Part shown: in pieces, positions 34,640-50,355 of the stretch
How positions within the stretch are numbered: the stretch's first letter is position 1
How the letters are laid out: each line of letters opens with the position of its first letter
Origin: Gossypium raimondii
Taxonomy: Eukaryota; Streptophyta; Magnoliopsida; Malvales; Malvaceae
NCBI RefSeq assembly: GCF_025698545.1
Contig: NC_068566.1
Coordinates: 45,053,192 to 45,117,191, forward strand
Reading direction: 5' to 3'
Length of the DNA: 64,000 bases
Notes under the pieces: generated by a model
Told to the model about the DNA's origin: nothing
Database searches by the model: none
Seen by the model: the letters and a program-made list of their open reading frames with translations, nothing else
Translations under genes and position numbers: made by a program

Positions 34640-35210
34640 TGTCAGTTTAGGTTGAATGGCACTTCCTAGTTCATTTTGGGGTGTGCTTTTTTGCACTCAA
34701 ATGATTGAGATTATCTATGTTCTTTTTTCCCCCTTGTTTTTGATGCTTTTGTTGCATTGATTTTCCTTGTTTGAATTAGACAGTAAATACCGAAGTTGTG
34801 CAGCTCAATTTCGGAAGAAACATTAATTATTATAATATATAATGAAATCAGTATCTTTGGCATTTTATTTTTATATACTTTTGTTTGAAGTTTTCTTTCC
34901 TCAAGAAGTCAACTGAATTATTTTTGACAAACAAATCTTTGGATAAAATTAAGTTGTTGGCAAAAGTATGAATTTATATTGAAGGGATTAGTTAATTAAT
35001 TTTGTTTAGTGTTTATATATAAATACATATCAAGTATTTAAAATAGAGTTTGTATGAGATTAATTTTAAATATGCAATTTTATAGTGGTTTATTGAAAAC
35101 TAAAAATGGAGTAATTAAAATTTAAAAGGGTCAACGCGTCGTTAGCCTCTCAAGTATTCGGTTTTTCTTATTAATAGGAATCTTTTTCTTTTTCATGGTG
35201 TAATTTGGAG
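34640..35210. other. 3' flank of eS10; no gene
   Basis: Contains the 3' UTR of eS10 and AT-rich sequence; no element recognised. Confidence 0.3.
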
Positions 35211-35640
35211 CGACCTGTTCAAGTTTTTTATAGTTGGGTACAATAGAATGAGTTGAGTCATAATGGAGCTAAGCTAAATGATCATGCATTTGGTACTAAC
35301 AGTCTTGTGAGGTAATTGGGTGCATTTATTTGCATGCCTATTCAATATGGTTATGATTCGTATTGATAATTTAGAAGTAGTTTGAGCCCTACAAGATAAT
35401 ATATTGTTGAAGTCGAGTATTACAGTGTTAAAGAAGGTCTAACGGATCATGAGAACTGAAAGGTGATGGTTAATTCAGCATCTTCTTAGAGAAGATAATC
35501 GAGTTACTGATTATTTAACTAAATTGAGTTTAAAATAGAGGACAAGCTTACAGATTTATGATAAAGTCTATGATAGTGCACTAAAAATTCTAAATCAAGA
35601 GAAAACTAGAGATATTTTTGGTCAATGTAAATTGATGTAA
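35210..35640 (+). pseudogene. LINE RNase H-like fragment with stops
   Basis: One frame reads RIMRTER, stop, then WLIQHLLREDNRVTDYLTKL, the W-x-I-x-H-x-x-R-E-x-N-x-V-x-D-x-L end of a LINE RNase H domain. A stop follows shortly. The upstream part (35210-35430) is probably the same domain out of frame. Confidence 0.5.
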
Positions 35641-36228
35641 TTTTTTTTTTCAAAAAGAAAATTTTGTATGAAGATTTAAGATTTAAAGGTTGTTTCTGCT
35701 ATATGATTTTTTTAATTTGATGTTTTTTTTTTGTTTCTGCTATATGATTTCCTCAGGGAACAAATTTTTTAAAGAACACAATTACACGTTTAACCGCATT
35801 ACTTTAGTGTGTAGCAAAAGCTTTATCTCTCTCACGGTTGAAAACGAAGATCCCTTGAAAAATAGGGTTTCTTACTTTTTCGTTCCACAATTGACTTATA
35901 GTGGCATAGATTGATTTGCTCCTCAATGTTGAGCGTCGTTTACCATGAACTCTTCTATAGACTGAAACCTGAAAAAAATATTAAGAAAGAAACGGTCCAA
36001 CAATTTATTGCCCCAATGACATAGCTCAAGCTAACATTAGGCTGCTAGAAAACTGAAAATGCACTCATTAAAGCTCTAATACCAGACATAACATCTCAAC
36101 ATGGAACCACCCATGAAACCCTAAAACTAAAACTAGACACCCACCGGAACCCGACACTCAGCGACGAGCTTTGTAGGTATATGTACTAATGAACAGATTT
36201 TTATAGTGTTTACGTATTTATTAGCTGT

Positions 36229-39200
36229 TCAGTCGACCTCTTCCATCTTGCTTTCTTCATTGCCCTCTTCCTCCAAAGATGGCATATCGACATCATCAGC
36301 ACCACCAGTGTCATCATCATCAATGCTTAAACCCAGCTTCAACATCCTATGAATCCTTCCTGCAAATGTGTTGGGATCATCCAAGCTGAAACCTGAAGTC
36401 AAGAGAGCAGTTTCATATAGCAGCAACACTAAGTCCTTCACTGATTTGTCATTTTTGTCTACCTCGGCTCTTTTCCTTAGCTCCTCCATTATGCCATTGT
36501 CCGGGTTGATTTCCATAGTTTTCTTACTAGACATGTAAGCACTCATGCTATTGTCCCTAAGAGCTTGAGCCTTCATGATCCTCTCCATGTTGGCAGTCCA
36601 ACCATATTCACCAGTGACCAAACAACAAGGAGAGTCAACGATTCTGTCGGACACAACAACCTTCTCGACTTTGTCACCTAGAATTTCTTTGATCGTCTTG
36701 CAAAGGTTCTCAAACGACTTTTTCTTCTCCTCCTTCTTCTTCTTCTCATCTTCAGACTCTTCATCGAGTTTGAGTCCTTCCTTTGTAGCAGAGACCAGCT
36801 TTTTCCCATCGTATTCCTTCAATTGTCCAACAGCGTATTCGTCGATAGCATCAACCATGAACAACACTTCATATCCTCTCTTCTTGAGTTTTTCAAGGAA
36901 TGGTGAGTTCTCAACAGCTTTCTTGCTTTCACCAGTGATATAATAGATATCCTTTTGGCCTTCCTTCATCCTAGTGACATAATCTTTCAAGCTGGTCATC
37001 TCATCACCACTCTTCGTAGAATGAAACCGAAGCAAGTCGGCAAGTTTACTCCTGTTTTGGCTATCTTCATGAATACCAAGCTTGATGTTCTTAGAGAAAG
37101 CATCATAGAACTTAGCATAGTCCTCTTTGTTTTCAGCAATCTCAAAGAACATCTCAAGGCATTTCTTCACTAGATTCTTCCTAATCACTTTAAGAATCTT
37201 GTTCTGTTGCAACGTTTCACGAGAGATGTTCAATGGGAGATCATCAGAGTCCACAACACCTTTCACAAATGACAGATACTCAGGAATGAGTTCTTCACAG
37301 TTGTCCATGATAAACACCCTCCTAACATACAGCTTAATGTTGTTCAGCTTCTTCCTCGTGTCAAAAAGATCAAATGGGGCTCTCCTCGGAACAAACAGAA
37401 TAGCTTTGAATTCGAGCTGCCCCTCGACAGAGAAGTGCTTCACTGCAAGGTGATCCTCCCAATCATTTGTGAGACTCTTGTAGAACGATGCATATTCCTC
37501 CTTTGTTATCTCCTCCGGTTTTCTTAACCAAATTGGTTTTTGCTTGTTAATGAGTTGCCACTCATGAGTCACCTCTTTAACCTTCTTCTTCTTTTTCTTG
37601 TCTTTGTCTTTGTCCTCGTCAATATCCTCCACATCACCTTCGTTCTCCTTCTTTGTCTCCTCATCTTCATCATCACTGACCTCCTTTTCAGTAGTTTTCT
37701 CAGTCCATAGGTAAATTGGATAGCTGATAAACTCGGAATGTTTCTTCACAAGATCTTTTATCCTCCTTTCCTCCAAGTACTCCAACTACATTATATGTAA
37801 TACAAACAAAAATCAATACCAAGAACTATGTTTAAAAAGGTTGAATTGTACCATAGAACTGACATCAAATTTCAACTCACCTGATCATCTTTAAGGAAGA
37901 GGGTGATCTTGGTACCTCGACCAAGAGGTTCACCACTCACATCACGGGTAACAGTGAAAGACCCACCAGCTTGTGACTCCCATACGTATTGTTCATCATC
38001 ATTGTGCTTTGTGGTGACAATCACCTTCTCTGCTACCAAGTAAGCCGAATAAAACCCTACTCCAAATTGACCAATCATGCTCACATCGGCTCCAGCTTGC
38101 AATGCCTCCATGAACTCCTTTGTTCCAGACCTCGCAATTGTTCCCAAATTATTCACCAACTCTGAACAAGAACATTTGAGTTACTAGTCCAATTCGAATG
38201 GATAAAATAAAACAATGTTAACGAAAATTAACATATATATTGATACAGGTAGTTCAATAGAAATGATTGAACAGAATGTTAAATTATGTACCTGCTTTGG
38301 TCATGCCAACACCGCTATCAACAATGGAAAGAGTTTTGTTAGCTTTATCCGGGATGATTCTGATAAAGAGCTCAGGCTGAGCATCGAGCTTGCTTTTGTC
38401 TGTTAAGCTCTCAAATCTTATCTTATCCAATGCCTATGAAAAACCAAAACCAAAACTCTTCAGATTCTTATATCAAAAATAGAAAAATAACAGACCAAAA
38501 TCAGAATTCTCTATGTTATTTTCACCGTAGCCAAACAGACAATGGCCAGCAAAATACACACGAAACAGAAAAACTTGATGCTCAAATATCATTAAAAATT
38601 TGTTTATCACAAGAAAATGGAATGAACATGAGAAATTAAATCCCTAAGAAAAAATTCTTTTCCTATGATTTTTTTTCTCGGCGAACAAATAGAAACATAA
38701 AACCATGGCAGTAAATAAATATATGTAGAGAAAAATAATGAAAGAATATAAATCAAAACATCATGATTCTTAGATCAAATATATCGGTTTCTCTCTCACA
38801 GTAAAAACAAACAAACTTGAAGAATAGAAATTAGTATATTAAAACCAGAATTCTCTCTGTTTTTTTCTCGGTATAATGCAATAGCCAGAAAAAAAAAAAT
38901 ACACAAACATCGTCAACTTGCTGTTCAAACTTCATATATTTAAAAAGCCAAAGTACGAAAATAAAACGAAACATCTTGAAACTAACAGTAATCAAATAAA
39001 AAGCACAAATTCCTAATAAAAAAAACTTCTCCTCTGATATTTTTCTCAGCGAACAAACAGAAACATAAAACAAAGAAAGTAAAAGAAGAAAATAAACAAG
39101 CGATATATGTACTTACATCAGATGAGTTGCTGATGATCTCACGAAGGAAGATCTCTTTGTTACTGTAAAAAGTATTGATGATCAAGCTGAGTAGTTGATT

Positions 39201-39260
39201 GATCTCCGCTTGGAAAGCGAAGGTCTCCGACTCTGCTCCTCCCATATGCACGTCCGCCAT
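36229..39260 (-). CDS. HSP90: Cytosolic heat shock protein 90
   Basis: Four exons on the minus strand (39260-39117, 38433-38292, 38161-37881, 37785-36229) encode 707 aa, against about 700 in Arabidopsis cytosolic HSP90s. Exon 1 (48 aa) has [20 protein letters not shown] and [11 protein letters not shown], the GHKL ATPase N-box. Exon 2 ends DSGVGMTKA. Exon 3 has [14 protein letters not shown] and the [14 protein letters not shown] strand. Exon 4 contains the charged linker (about residues 208-250, D/E/K-rich), the middle domain ([40 protein letters not shown]) and the C-terminal dimer domain, ending MEEVD. This terminal motif docks TPR co-chaperones such as HOP and marks the cytosolic class. 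HSP90 is an ATP-driven dimeric chaperone for kinases, receptors and NLR proteins. The ATG at 39260 gives [10 protein letters not shown]. Promoter sites fit heat induction. No defect seen. Confidence 0.95.
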
Positions 39261-39424
39261 CACTTTCAGATCAAACGATCAGCGAAACGAAGAATTGAGA
39301 TACCGAGCGCACGATTGAAGATGCTGTTGCGATCTCACTAGAATATTACTACGATCGATTCTTGTTGTTTCTCAAAATTTGGCTTTGGATTCGTATGATA
39401 AACTGAGATTTTACAGAGGTGAAA

Positions 39425-39432
39425 TTTATATA
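39425..39432 (-). promoter_or_regulatory. TATA box of HSP90
   Basis: TATATAAA on the minus strand, about 165 bases upstream of the HSP90 ATG; start of transcription near 39395 is implied. Confidence 0.6.
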
Positions 39433-39450
39433 GGGAGAGAAGATAAGCTG

Positions 39451-39504
39451 GAAGGTTTTGGAATCGGTTTTTTGCGCGGGTTCTAGACTTCTCTTTCGTT
39501 TTCT
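39451..39504 (-). promoter_or_regulatory. Candidate heat shock elements of HSP90
   Basis: GAAGGTTTTGGAA (39451-39463) is a three-unit GAAnnTTCnnGAA match with one base off, about 20 bases upstream of the TATA box. A second cluster at 39481-39504 (TTCTAGACTTC, TTTC, TTTTC) holds further partial units. Confidence 0.5.
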
Positions 39505-39519
39505 AAACTTAAGTGTTTT

Positions 39520-39980
39520 CCCTGTTTTGCCCCTTCATTCATAACTGCAGCATTGTGGATCCAGAATCTTCTTTTGGTAAATTTACTAAATTGATCAAAA
39601 CGGCGTCGTTCCACGTGGCTCTCCAAGAAAATTAAAATTATTTAAGCAACTATTAAAAAATTATAATTTTTTCATTTAAAATTTATTTTTCTAGGGTGAT
39701 ATAAAATTATTTTTGCTGGGATATTGTTGATTTTAGGTAAGATTTTATTAATTTTAATTTTAAGAAAATTTTCTCAACTGATACACCAGAATATAGAATA
39801 GTTAACCTTATTCTAAAGTCTTTATATATAAGTAAATATGTTTGTACCAAATATATATATAATTATGCAATGGGGGTGTCATTTTTCAATTTGATAATTT
39901 CTTTCAAAACTTTCAAGTCTAAAAGTAAATCTAGTCGATCAATACCTATGTGATTTTCATGTTTTTAAATGAACAAATTT
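39520..39980. other. Gene-free AT-rich stretch
   Basis: Nothing recognised between the HSP90 promoter and the plastid-derived segment. Confidence 0.3.
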
Positions 39981-39984
39981 AAAC

Positions 39985-40313
39985 TTGAAAAGGATCTTTT
40001 TTATTCTCAAAGTATGAGGGGCAAAGGGATTGATCGAGAAAGATCTCTTGTTCTTATAATAAGTTCGTGTGATTGGATCCGCAAATGTTTGGTAAAAGAA
40101 ATCTTCTCTTTTGAGAATAATCAAAAATGAAAAGTGTTCGATTGGAACATAAAAACATGACTAAATTTGTTCTAGTTACTCTTCGGGACAGAGTGGAAGA
40201 AGGGAGAAGATTCTCAAACGAGAAAAAGGACCCAATAACTTCGAAAGAATTGAAAGAGGAGCCGTATGAAGTGAAAATCTCATGTACAGTTCTGTAAAGT
40301 GGCAGTAAAGGTG
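39985..40313 (+). other. Nuclear plastid DNA: rps12 group II intron segment
   Basis: The plus strand carries AGATCTCTTGTTCTTATAAT, GTGTGATTGGATCCGCA and GTTACTCTTCGGGACAGAGT. It ends with GAGCCGTATGAAGTGAAAAT, CTCATGTACAGTTCTGTA and GTGGCAGTAAAGGTGA. The last three are group II intron domains V and VI, and the whole looks like the 3' half of the trans-spliced intron 1 of plastid rps12, ending just before exon 2. Exon 2 itself is absent. Several substitutions against the plastid sequence I remember suggest an old transfer. Confidence 0.6.
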
Positions 40314-40519
40314 AATTTTCAAGTTTAAAACAACATACTTTCAAATTTTCATGTTCTAGTGACTTTACCAAAAATATCTTCATATATTTTAAATTGTTCA
40401 AATCTATTTTGGAAAGAACAAATTGATTGATTTATTATGTATAAAAAATAAACTCCTCTAGAAAATTCTTGAGGAGATTTTATTGTTTTTTTATCAAATT
40501 TCTCATCAAATCGTTTATT

Positions 40520-40880
40520 TCTACAAATAACACCTTTTTTCACAAAATTTAGGTTCTATTTTCATCTCAATAGTTATTTCTTTAGCACAAGTCATAGCAT
40601 TTTGAAATTTAACTAACATATCTTTTTTGTAAAGAATTTCTCCATAATGCCCATGGACAATTGCTCCCGGAGTCACCAAATAAGGCTTAGCCGATCTTAT
40701 TACTATAGAATCAACTTGAGCAATAAAAACTTGACCCGATTTTAGGCATGGTTTGCTTTTGGCTATACATACATTTTCACAAATAAACTGCTCAAGACTA
40801 ATTATTCTGGACATTTCTTCACAATAATTATGATGATAATGATGATGGGGAAAATACCAATTCAAATTGACTGCATTCAA
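40520..40880 (-). pseudogene. rpoC2: Nuclear plastid DNA: rpoC2 fragment
   Basis: A 119-codon open stretch on the minus strand matches a part of plastid RNA polymerase beta'' : [20 protein letters not shown], then [20 protein letters not shown] and [14 protein letters not shown]. The real gene encodes more than 1,300 aa, so this is an internal piece, without plastid promoter or neighbours. Within the plastome rpoC2 lies in the large single-copy region, far from the rps12 3' part in the inverted repeat. The adjacent position here therefore implies joining during or after transfer. Confidence 0.65.
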
Positions 40881-42000
40881 AAAGATGATATGGCATGGAT
40901 TGAAATTATAAATTCTCCCATTTTCAGCTATTAAATAATAGTTAAAGTACTTGAAAAGCCTGTTTTAAATTGTCAAGCTCCAAATATTTCGCTACCAAAG
41001 TCTGATTATGAGTTATTAAAGGGTAAAATGATAAATAAAAATTTGCAATTTTAGGGATTGTTCCTAAAAGGTCCAATAAATTCTTAATTGGAATTAGAGG
41101 ACGACTTTCTCAATATATTAGTGACAATGATTTAAGAATTAATAGTTATTTCTAAATCAATTATTTAATAATATTTTTTCTAAATCAATCCATAAACTCA
41201 TTAGTAATATACTAATTATTTATTTCATATTTTTAAGCTTTATATTAAGATTTTTCCAATCATTAGTACTTTCACTAGTTGGTTTACTTGTATTAAGCAT
41301 ACCATTTAACAAATTATAACAAATACAAAATGTTTTATCCAAGTCTTTGGAATAAACTAACTTTTGAATATAAGGTGTAACTGAAAAGTGTTTCACAAAT
41401 TAGATATCCTTAGGAGAATCTATATCAACAACTTTAATAGGACATTTTTTTACTAAAAGGTCTTTCAAGCTTGTATCAACAAATTTCAGGTAAAACCGAA
41501 TTAATTCGGTCGGGGTCGGTTAATTCAGTTCGAAACTGATTCGTTAACCAAAAATTTATATTTTTTATATACATTTTACATATATTAAATTCGGTTAATT
41601 CAGTTAATTTGATTAATTATTTATATGTTTTATACTTGTTTTAACCAAAAAAAAAAGAACATATAAATTTCATTGAATTAACTGAAAAATTTAATTCGGT
41701 CCGATTAACGATTAAAGGTTTAAGAGATTTGATTAATTTAATTAATGATAATTCAGATCGATTAACCAATTGAACACCCTAATCATAGGAATTGAATCAT
41801 CTAATTCATCGGCTTGTTTATCTTCATAATGAGTTTTTGTTAACTAATAACTCTTCCTCTTCTACAACTTCTTCCAAAATCTCATCAATATCTATATCTA
41901 CATTATTAACTTGTTCATTCACAGGAATAATCACCAAAAAATTTCAATATACTTTTCTTAGAATTTGTTACAAATTTATGGAGAGCTACCTTTGAGATTT
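40880..42000. other. Unrecognised coding remnants interrupted by stops and an AT-rich element
   Basis: Plus-strand sequence at about 40880-41150 and minus-strand sequence at about 41270-41470 and 41800-41960 have protein-like texture in single frames, broken by stops and frameshifts. The last includes an acidic EEVVEEEE segment. I cannot name the source; an old retroelement or an integrated pararetrovirus are possible. At about 41490-41780 an AT-rich element with repeated 'aattcggttaa / ttaaccga' inverted phrases seems inserted in it. Confidence 0.3.
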
Positions 42001-42059
42001 TATTAATACTTCAACTACTTCTCTCTTTCGAGTTTTGAATAACCATATTCATATCTTTT

Positions 42060-42352
42060 GATGGGATATATCTTAAAATTATACATGAACTTTGATTTAA
42101 TATGTAATCGTACATATGAACTTTAATTTGGTGCAATTATACACATAAAACTCTAATTGTGGTTCAAATGTATACTTAAAACTTTAATTTTGTTTTAATC
42201 ATACACATTTAAAGAATATATAAACACAAAATGATGTTATATCAATAATTATGTTAATAATTTATAAGAATTGAATCAAATTAAAATTTCATGTATAAAA
42301 TTCTACATTAAACCGTAATTCATGTATAGTTTGAGATTTATCCATTTTTGGT
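42060..42352. repeat. Fold-back MITE-like element with short internal units
   Basis: The left end GGGATATATCTTAAAATTAT is mirrored by the right end, reverse complement GGATAAATCTCAAACTATAC. Units of about 35 bp built on 'ATACATGAACTTTAATTT' recur three to four times in the left part. Confidence 0.5.
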
Positions 42353-42359
42353 TGACATC

Positions 42360-43200
42360 TTTTAATTTTTAATATATGATCGATATCTATTAAAAAAATC
42401 AATATAAACAATGATATTGATTATACGACAAAAGAAAAATTAAATCAACCAATAATCCGAATCAGGTAAAATATGAACTAATAATATAACTTCAAAGTTA
42501 GAATAATACAACATAATTAAAAGTTCATTTTGGTTACTTAAAAAATCGTTGCAATTTCATCATTGTTATTAGAGAACGTTTTCATTTAAGTCATCCAAGC
42601 ATTAAATTCTTACCAATAGTTAATTGTGCACACGCCAAATCATGTCTACATTTTCATTTTGGTTACTAAACTTATAGGTCGATTTTATTTTGATCACCCA
42701 AAAATTATTTTTAAAGTACAGGTGGAGGTAAAAAAATTGAAATGAAAAGCAATAGAAATTAAAATAAAACATTAAAAGTTATTTTCTTCGAAAATTTTGA
42801 TAATTTTTTAATATATTATTTTGATAATTTTAATCCTTCTTACATTATTTTATATTTCTTATAAATTATTAGGGATTTTTAATTAATAAAAAAGTCAACA
42901 AAAGCTTAATTATAAATTAAGAAGCGGTAGTTCGCAATTAATGAAATGTACGGGACACCACTTCAAAAATAAAATAAAAAAAGAAATGTACGGGACACAT
43001 GACACGCAACCGTACACGTGGCACAATATCACTGGCATGATAAAGATAATAAAGAAATAAAAAAATCAGTCCCTCTCTACTAAAATAACTATTAGCCTTT
43101 TTTTTTTCAAAATAAAAAAAAATTATTTATTTGTAAATCTTAAGAAAAGTCTTACTTTTTTCACGGATTTTCAAACAAAAACAAAAAATTTCAAAACAAC
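42360..43200. other. Gene-free stretch upstream of the MAP kinase
   Basis: About 42530-42720 has 'ttttggttact' / 'ttgatcaccc' repeat wording like the inside of the fold-back at 21.4 kb. The part nearest the kinase holds its promoter and leader, with no distinct box. Confidence 0.3.
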
Positions 43201-43454
43201 CCCACTCTTCTCTGAATCTCAGAAAGCCAGGAAACCAAGAAAAAAAAGCTTAAAAACCCAACATTTGGCAACCAAACAGTAATTGGAAAACACAACAATA
43301 GTAGCCGACAATGCTTCTTCAGATATAACGCTGAAATAAAACAAACCCAGCTTTTGAAACAAAGAATTGTTTTTTTTTTTCATTTGGTTTCAAGCTTAGT
43401 AGGTGGGTGAGGCTGAAAGAGGGGGGAAAAAGGGGTTAAAATATTGAACAGGAA

Positions 43455-46934
<3,480 letters not shown>

Positions 46935-47334
46935 GAGAAATCAATCTCCCATGTAGAAATATACTGGGAAAGGCTTCTTTCCGCGGAATTCCCTATGTGA
47001 CATTGTTCTTCATTGTTCATGGGAGTCCTTGTCAGTCGAGTCGAACCATAACTAAAGTACAAGGAGGATGATCTTTTAGTTTCTTATGTTATCATAGACA
47101 GACATAGAACTTCCTTCTTGATATATGTAATGGAAATTCAAGAGCTCAGTGCAAAGATAATGAATGTTGTATTGATCAATGGTTTTATTTTAGGTTGATT
47201 TTAGATACTTCTTTAACTCGAGCCTTCCAGTAATCATTGTTTCTTACATAAATTATGTAATTTCATTTTACATAAAAGAAATTAATATCTTGACTTTATA
47301 TTGTCACAAATTTTCTGTATAAACACATATAGAC

Positions 47335-49113
47335 TTACACTATGGCACTTGTGAAGCTGTCCTCTGGGAAATTGCAGGCATTATCTGGCCCTTGATCGGT
47401 CAGCAGATTGCAAGGCTGAGGTGTAACATTACTTGATACCCCAGCAATCTCAGTGCAATTCCATTGAATCTTCTTTGGCTTTTGTGTTAATCCGATGGTT
47501 GTATTGGATATACAAATCCCAGAAAATGGATGGCCTGGAATTCCCTCCAACCTAGCTGCCATGGTTACATTCTCGGCAACGACGTCACGGAAATTGATAT
47601 TTTGTATAACAGGGATTGCATTAGGATCATAATCGTTGTCGGGGTGAGAACCGTAGTTCCCTGCCATCCAAAACACCATTTTCATGGTTTTCATAGTCAT
47701 CCTTCTTACATATATGTCCTTGACATAGTTTCCTCTTCCTACAGCGGTTTTGATCCTAACAGCCGACTCGGAATTAATGCCTGTTATGTCTTCGGCCCTA
47801 ACATCCTCAATTCCGCCAGACATCTCACTGCCTAGTGCAATCACTGCACTGAATGGAGAAATGCATGTGAGCCGTCTGATCACTAGCTGCTTCGTTGGCA
47901 TACCAAACTTGATACCGTACTCATCCCAGCCACTCTTAACAGCTACACAATCGTCTCCAGAAACAATGTAGCAGTCCTCGATCCGGGTATTCGTGCAAGA
48001 ATCTGAAGAAAAACAAGAACCCTTTTAACACCAATGAAGAAGCTTCAAATGCGTATAGCCCGATTCAATGTCCGGTTTCTCACCTGGGTTGATCCCATCG
48101 GTGTTCGGAGAAGTTACTGGTGCGAGGATCGTTAATCCTTGAACGACAACATTGCTGCATTTTAATCACAAGCAATGTTAGAACACGATATAGACACATC
48201 AGCATACCGAGGAACATGAAACCGTAAACTAGCAAACTAAAGGGGGCAAATAAACCTGCTATAAACAGGATGAACATTCCAGGAAGGAGAATTCATCAAT
48301 GTGAGATTAGAGATTTGGACTTCATTTGAATACATGATCTCAATAAGGTAAGGCCTGGTGTATTTCAACTCTCCCTTATGGAATTTGTTCCACCAGGTAA
48401 CACCCTGACCATCAATAGTGCCATTATCACCTGCAACATACAGTCCATATTATAGTAATTGGATGAAACTATGATGTTGTTATAGATGATTACGGTTCTC
48501 GGTACCTGTTATCACGACATCAGTGAGGTTGGTTCCGAAAATAAGACTGATATATCTTCCACCATCGGCATCCCTTCCTCGACCATAGGATGGTAAAGGA
48601 TCAATGACAGCCCATTCACTCTCATCCTGGCATAAGTTTAGGGTAGCCTTCAACATCTATATATGTGTATATGTATATAAAAAACGTATATTGGCATGGG
48701 GAGTTTGTAACCTGCGAAGCAAGAAGAGTAGCATCCTTGTGGATATGCAAAGTGAAATGGCTGGTAAGGCTAAAACTACCAGTTAGCCATTTTCCTGGTG
48801 GAACAAAGAGTAAAGACCCACCATCTGATGCATATTGGCTGAGGTTAAAAATGGCAGCTTGAAAAGCCTTCGTATTTGATGTTACTCCATCACCAACCCC
48901 TCCAAAGTCTGTCAATGAAGCACTGTACTTTCTGCTTTCAACACCATTTATGTTGATCAAAACCAGAACTATTCCAAGCAAAAGTATGGTATCAAGAACC
49001 TGCAGATTAAAGCAAAGGAAAATTTTCAGAAGGATAGAGAAATGTAAGGACTAAAATGGAAAGAGTTTTATTTTGGTTACCTGGTTTCTTCTTTGGATTG
49101 TCCACATCTCCAT
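47335..49113 (-). CDS. Polygalacturonase-like protein, glycoside hydrolase family 28
   Basis: Six exons on the minus strand (49113-49081, 48999-48712, 48626-48506, 48430-48256, 48154-48084, 48002-47335) give 451 aa. Residues about 12-30 (VLDTILLLGIVLVLINING) are a signal or anchor segment after a short basic start, so the protein likely enters the secretory path to the wall. The parallel beta-helix begins DFGGVGDGVTSNTKAFQAAI. GH28 hallmarks are SPNTDG (Asn223-Gly226) and GDDC (Asp246, Asp247), the catalytic acids, and RIKT after them. The usual G-H-G histidine block is replaced by SPFSAVIALGSEMSGG, as in a known subset of plant members; the substrate is thus uncertain. All splice sites are GT-AG and join in phase. 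The first exon is only 11 codons. Tail-to-tail with the MAP kinase, about 400 bp apart. Confidence 0.87.
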
Positions 49114-50346
49114 TAAACCATAAAAATAATATTGGTTTTTTGTTTATGGCAGAGGGGTGCTAGGAGTTTAAATAGAGATCGAGGTTTAAAGCACTAAGGA
49201 ACCTTCAACAAATTACAATTCAGATCCCCCCAAATAGTTTGAAGTTTCACATAGCCCCTTCAACAAATTTCACTTTTCCCTTAATACATGGGGTATGGTT
49301 AGTTTTTCTTTAGAGAATTCAAACATGTGATGATTTCATTTCCTTAATAAACACCCTTTGCCAATGTTTCTTCAAAAGAATCGGACCGGTGTTCGAGTCG
49401 GGATAAGAGAACACAGATTCAAACACTAAAATCAATATGGTTAGAAAAACTAACCACAAACCCTGAAAGAATCTGTCTTTATAAATAGTAAAACCATATC
49501 AGTAACTTCAATGGCATTGCCAATGCCAACCCGTGAACATTTCCTTATCTCATGTCGTACCTTTTTCCTCACGGACCAAGCTTAACAACTCGTCGTCATC
49601 ATCATTCAATAATTCAAGGAAACAAAGTTCCTTTTTCATGGAAATTTATATATATATATACTGGGATTCCATTAAAGTTATTAAAAATTCTTGTGGGATT
49701 ATTTTTCACCTTTATTGCCTGTATGGGGAAATTACTCAATATAAGACAAAAACTCCCATCATTTTATTTTATTTTTATTAAGAGAAAAAACATGAACCAT
49801 AAGCATCAGTCACGAGAACTGAACTTTTTAGCTAAGCAACAAGACAAGTTGGAATTCAAAATTCATGTATTTGTGTTGGTTGGTTGCTAAGTGATGACCC
49901 CCCCATTTTTGTTTAGTGGATGTGGGGACTCATTGTGCAAAAACTGGAATTATCCATTGATGACCATTTTGTGATAACTTACAAGGTATTGATATACAGG
50001 CATTTCACTCCAAGATATATATGTATGTACTTTGTTTTCTTGGCGTTTACACCAAGTAGAGCAAACATTGAATGGAAACTTTCTCGCTAATTAAGAAGCT
50101 AAATTCTTTTCCCTTTGTGTTGATTTACATAGTGTTTAGGGAAAGATTGGTTAAACTGCTTGACAGATACCCATACTATAGATATAGATTGAAGAACAAA
50201 TTAATCCGAACCAAAGAGGTAAAGTTTCAAATAGTAATAAATTTTAATGCTTAAAATACTGACTTTATCTTGTGAGGTGGAAAAAAGTTAATATTTTAAA
50301 ACATGATAATGATTAAGTTGCTTTTTTTTTTCCGCACGCACATGAC
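49114..50346. other. Upstream region of the polygalacturonase-like gene
   Basis: Holds its promoter side; a TA-rich run at about 49650. Open frames (49533-49890) have no domain. No element recognised. Confidence 0.3.
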
Positions 50347-50355
50347 GAGTCAATA

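Noticed and set aside
36575..37453. Plus-strand open frames across HSP90 exon 4
   Set aside because: Shadows of a long coding exon on the opposite strand.
41490..41780. AT-rich 'aattcggttaa' region considered as a centromere-type satellite
   Set aside because: Only inverted short phrases, no tandem array; a small inserted element is the simpler reading.
47530..47971. Plus-strand frames across the polygalacturonase-like exon 6
   Set aside because: Shadows of the minus-strand coding exon.
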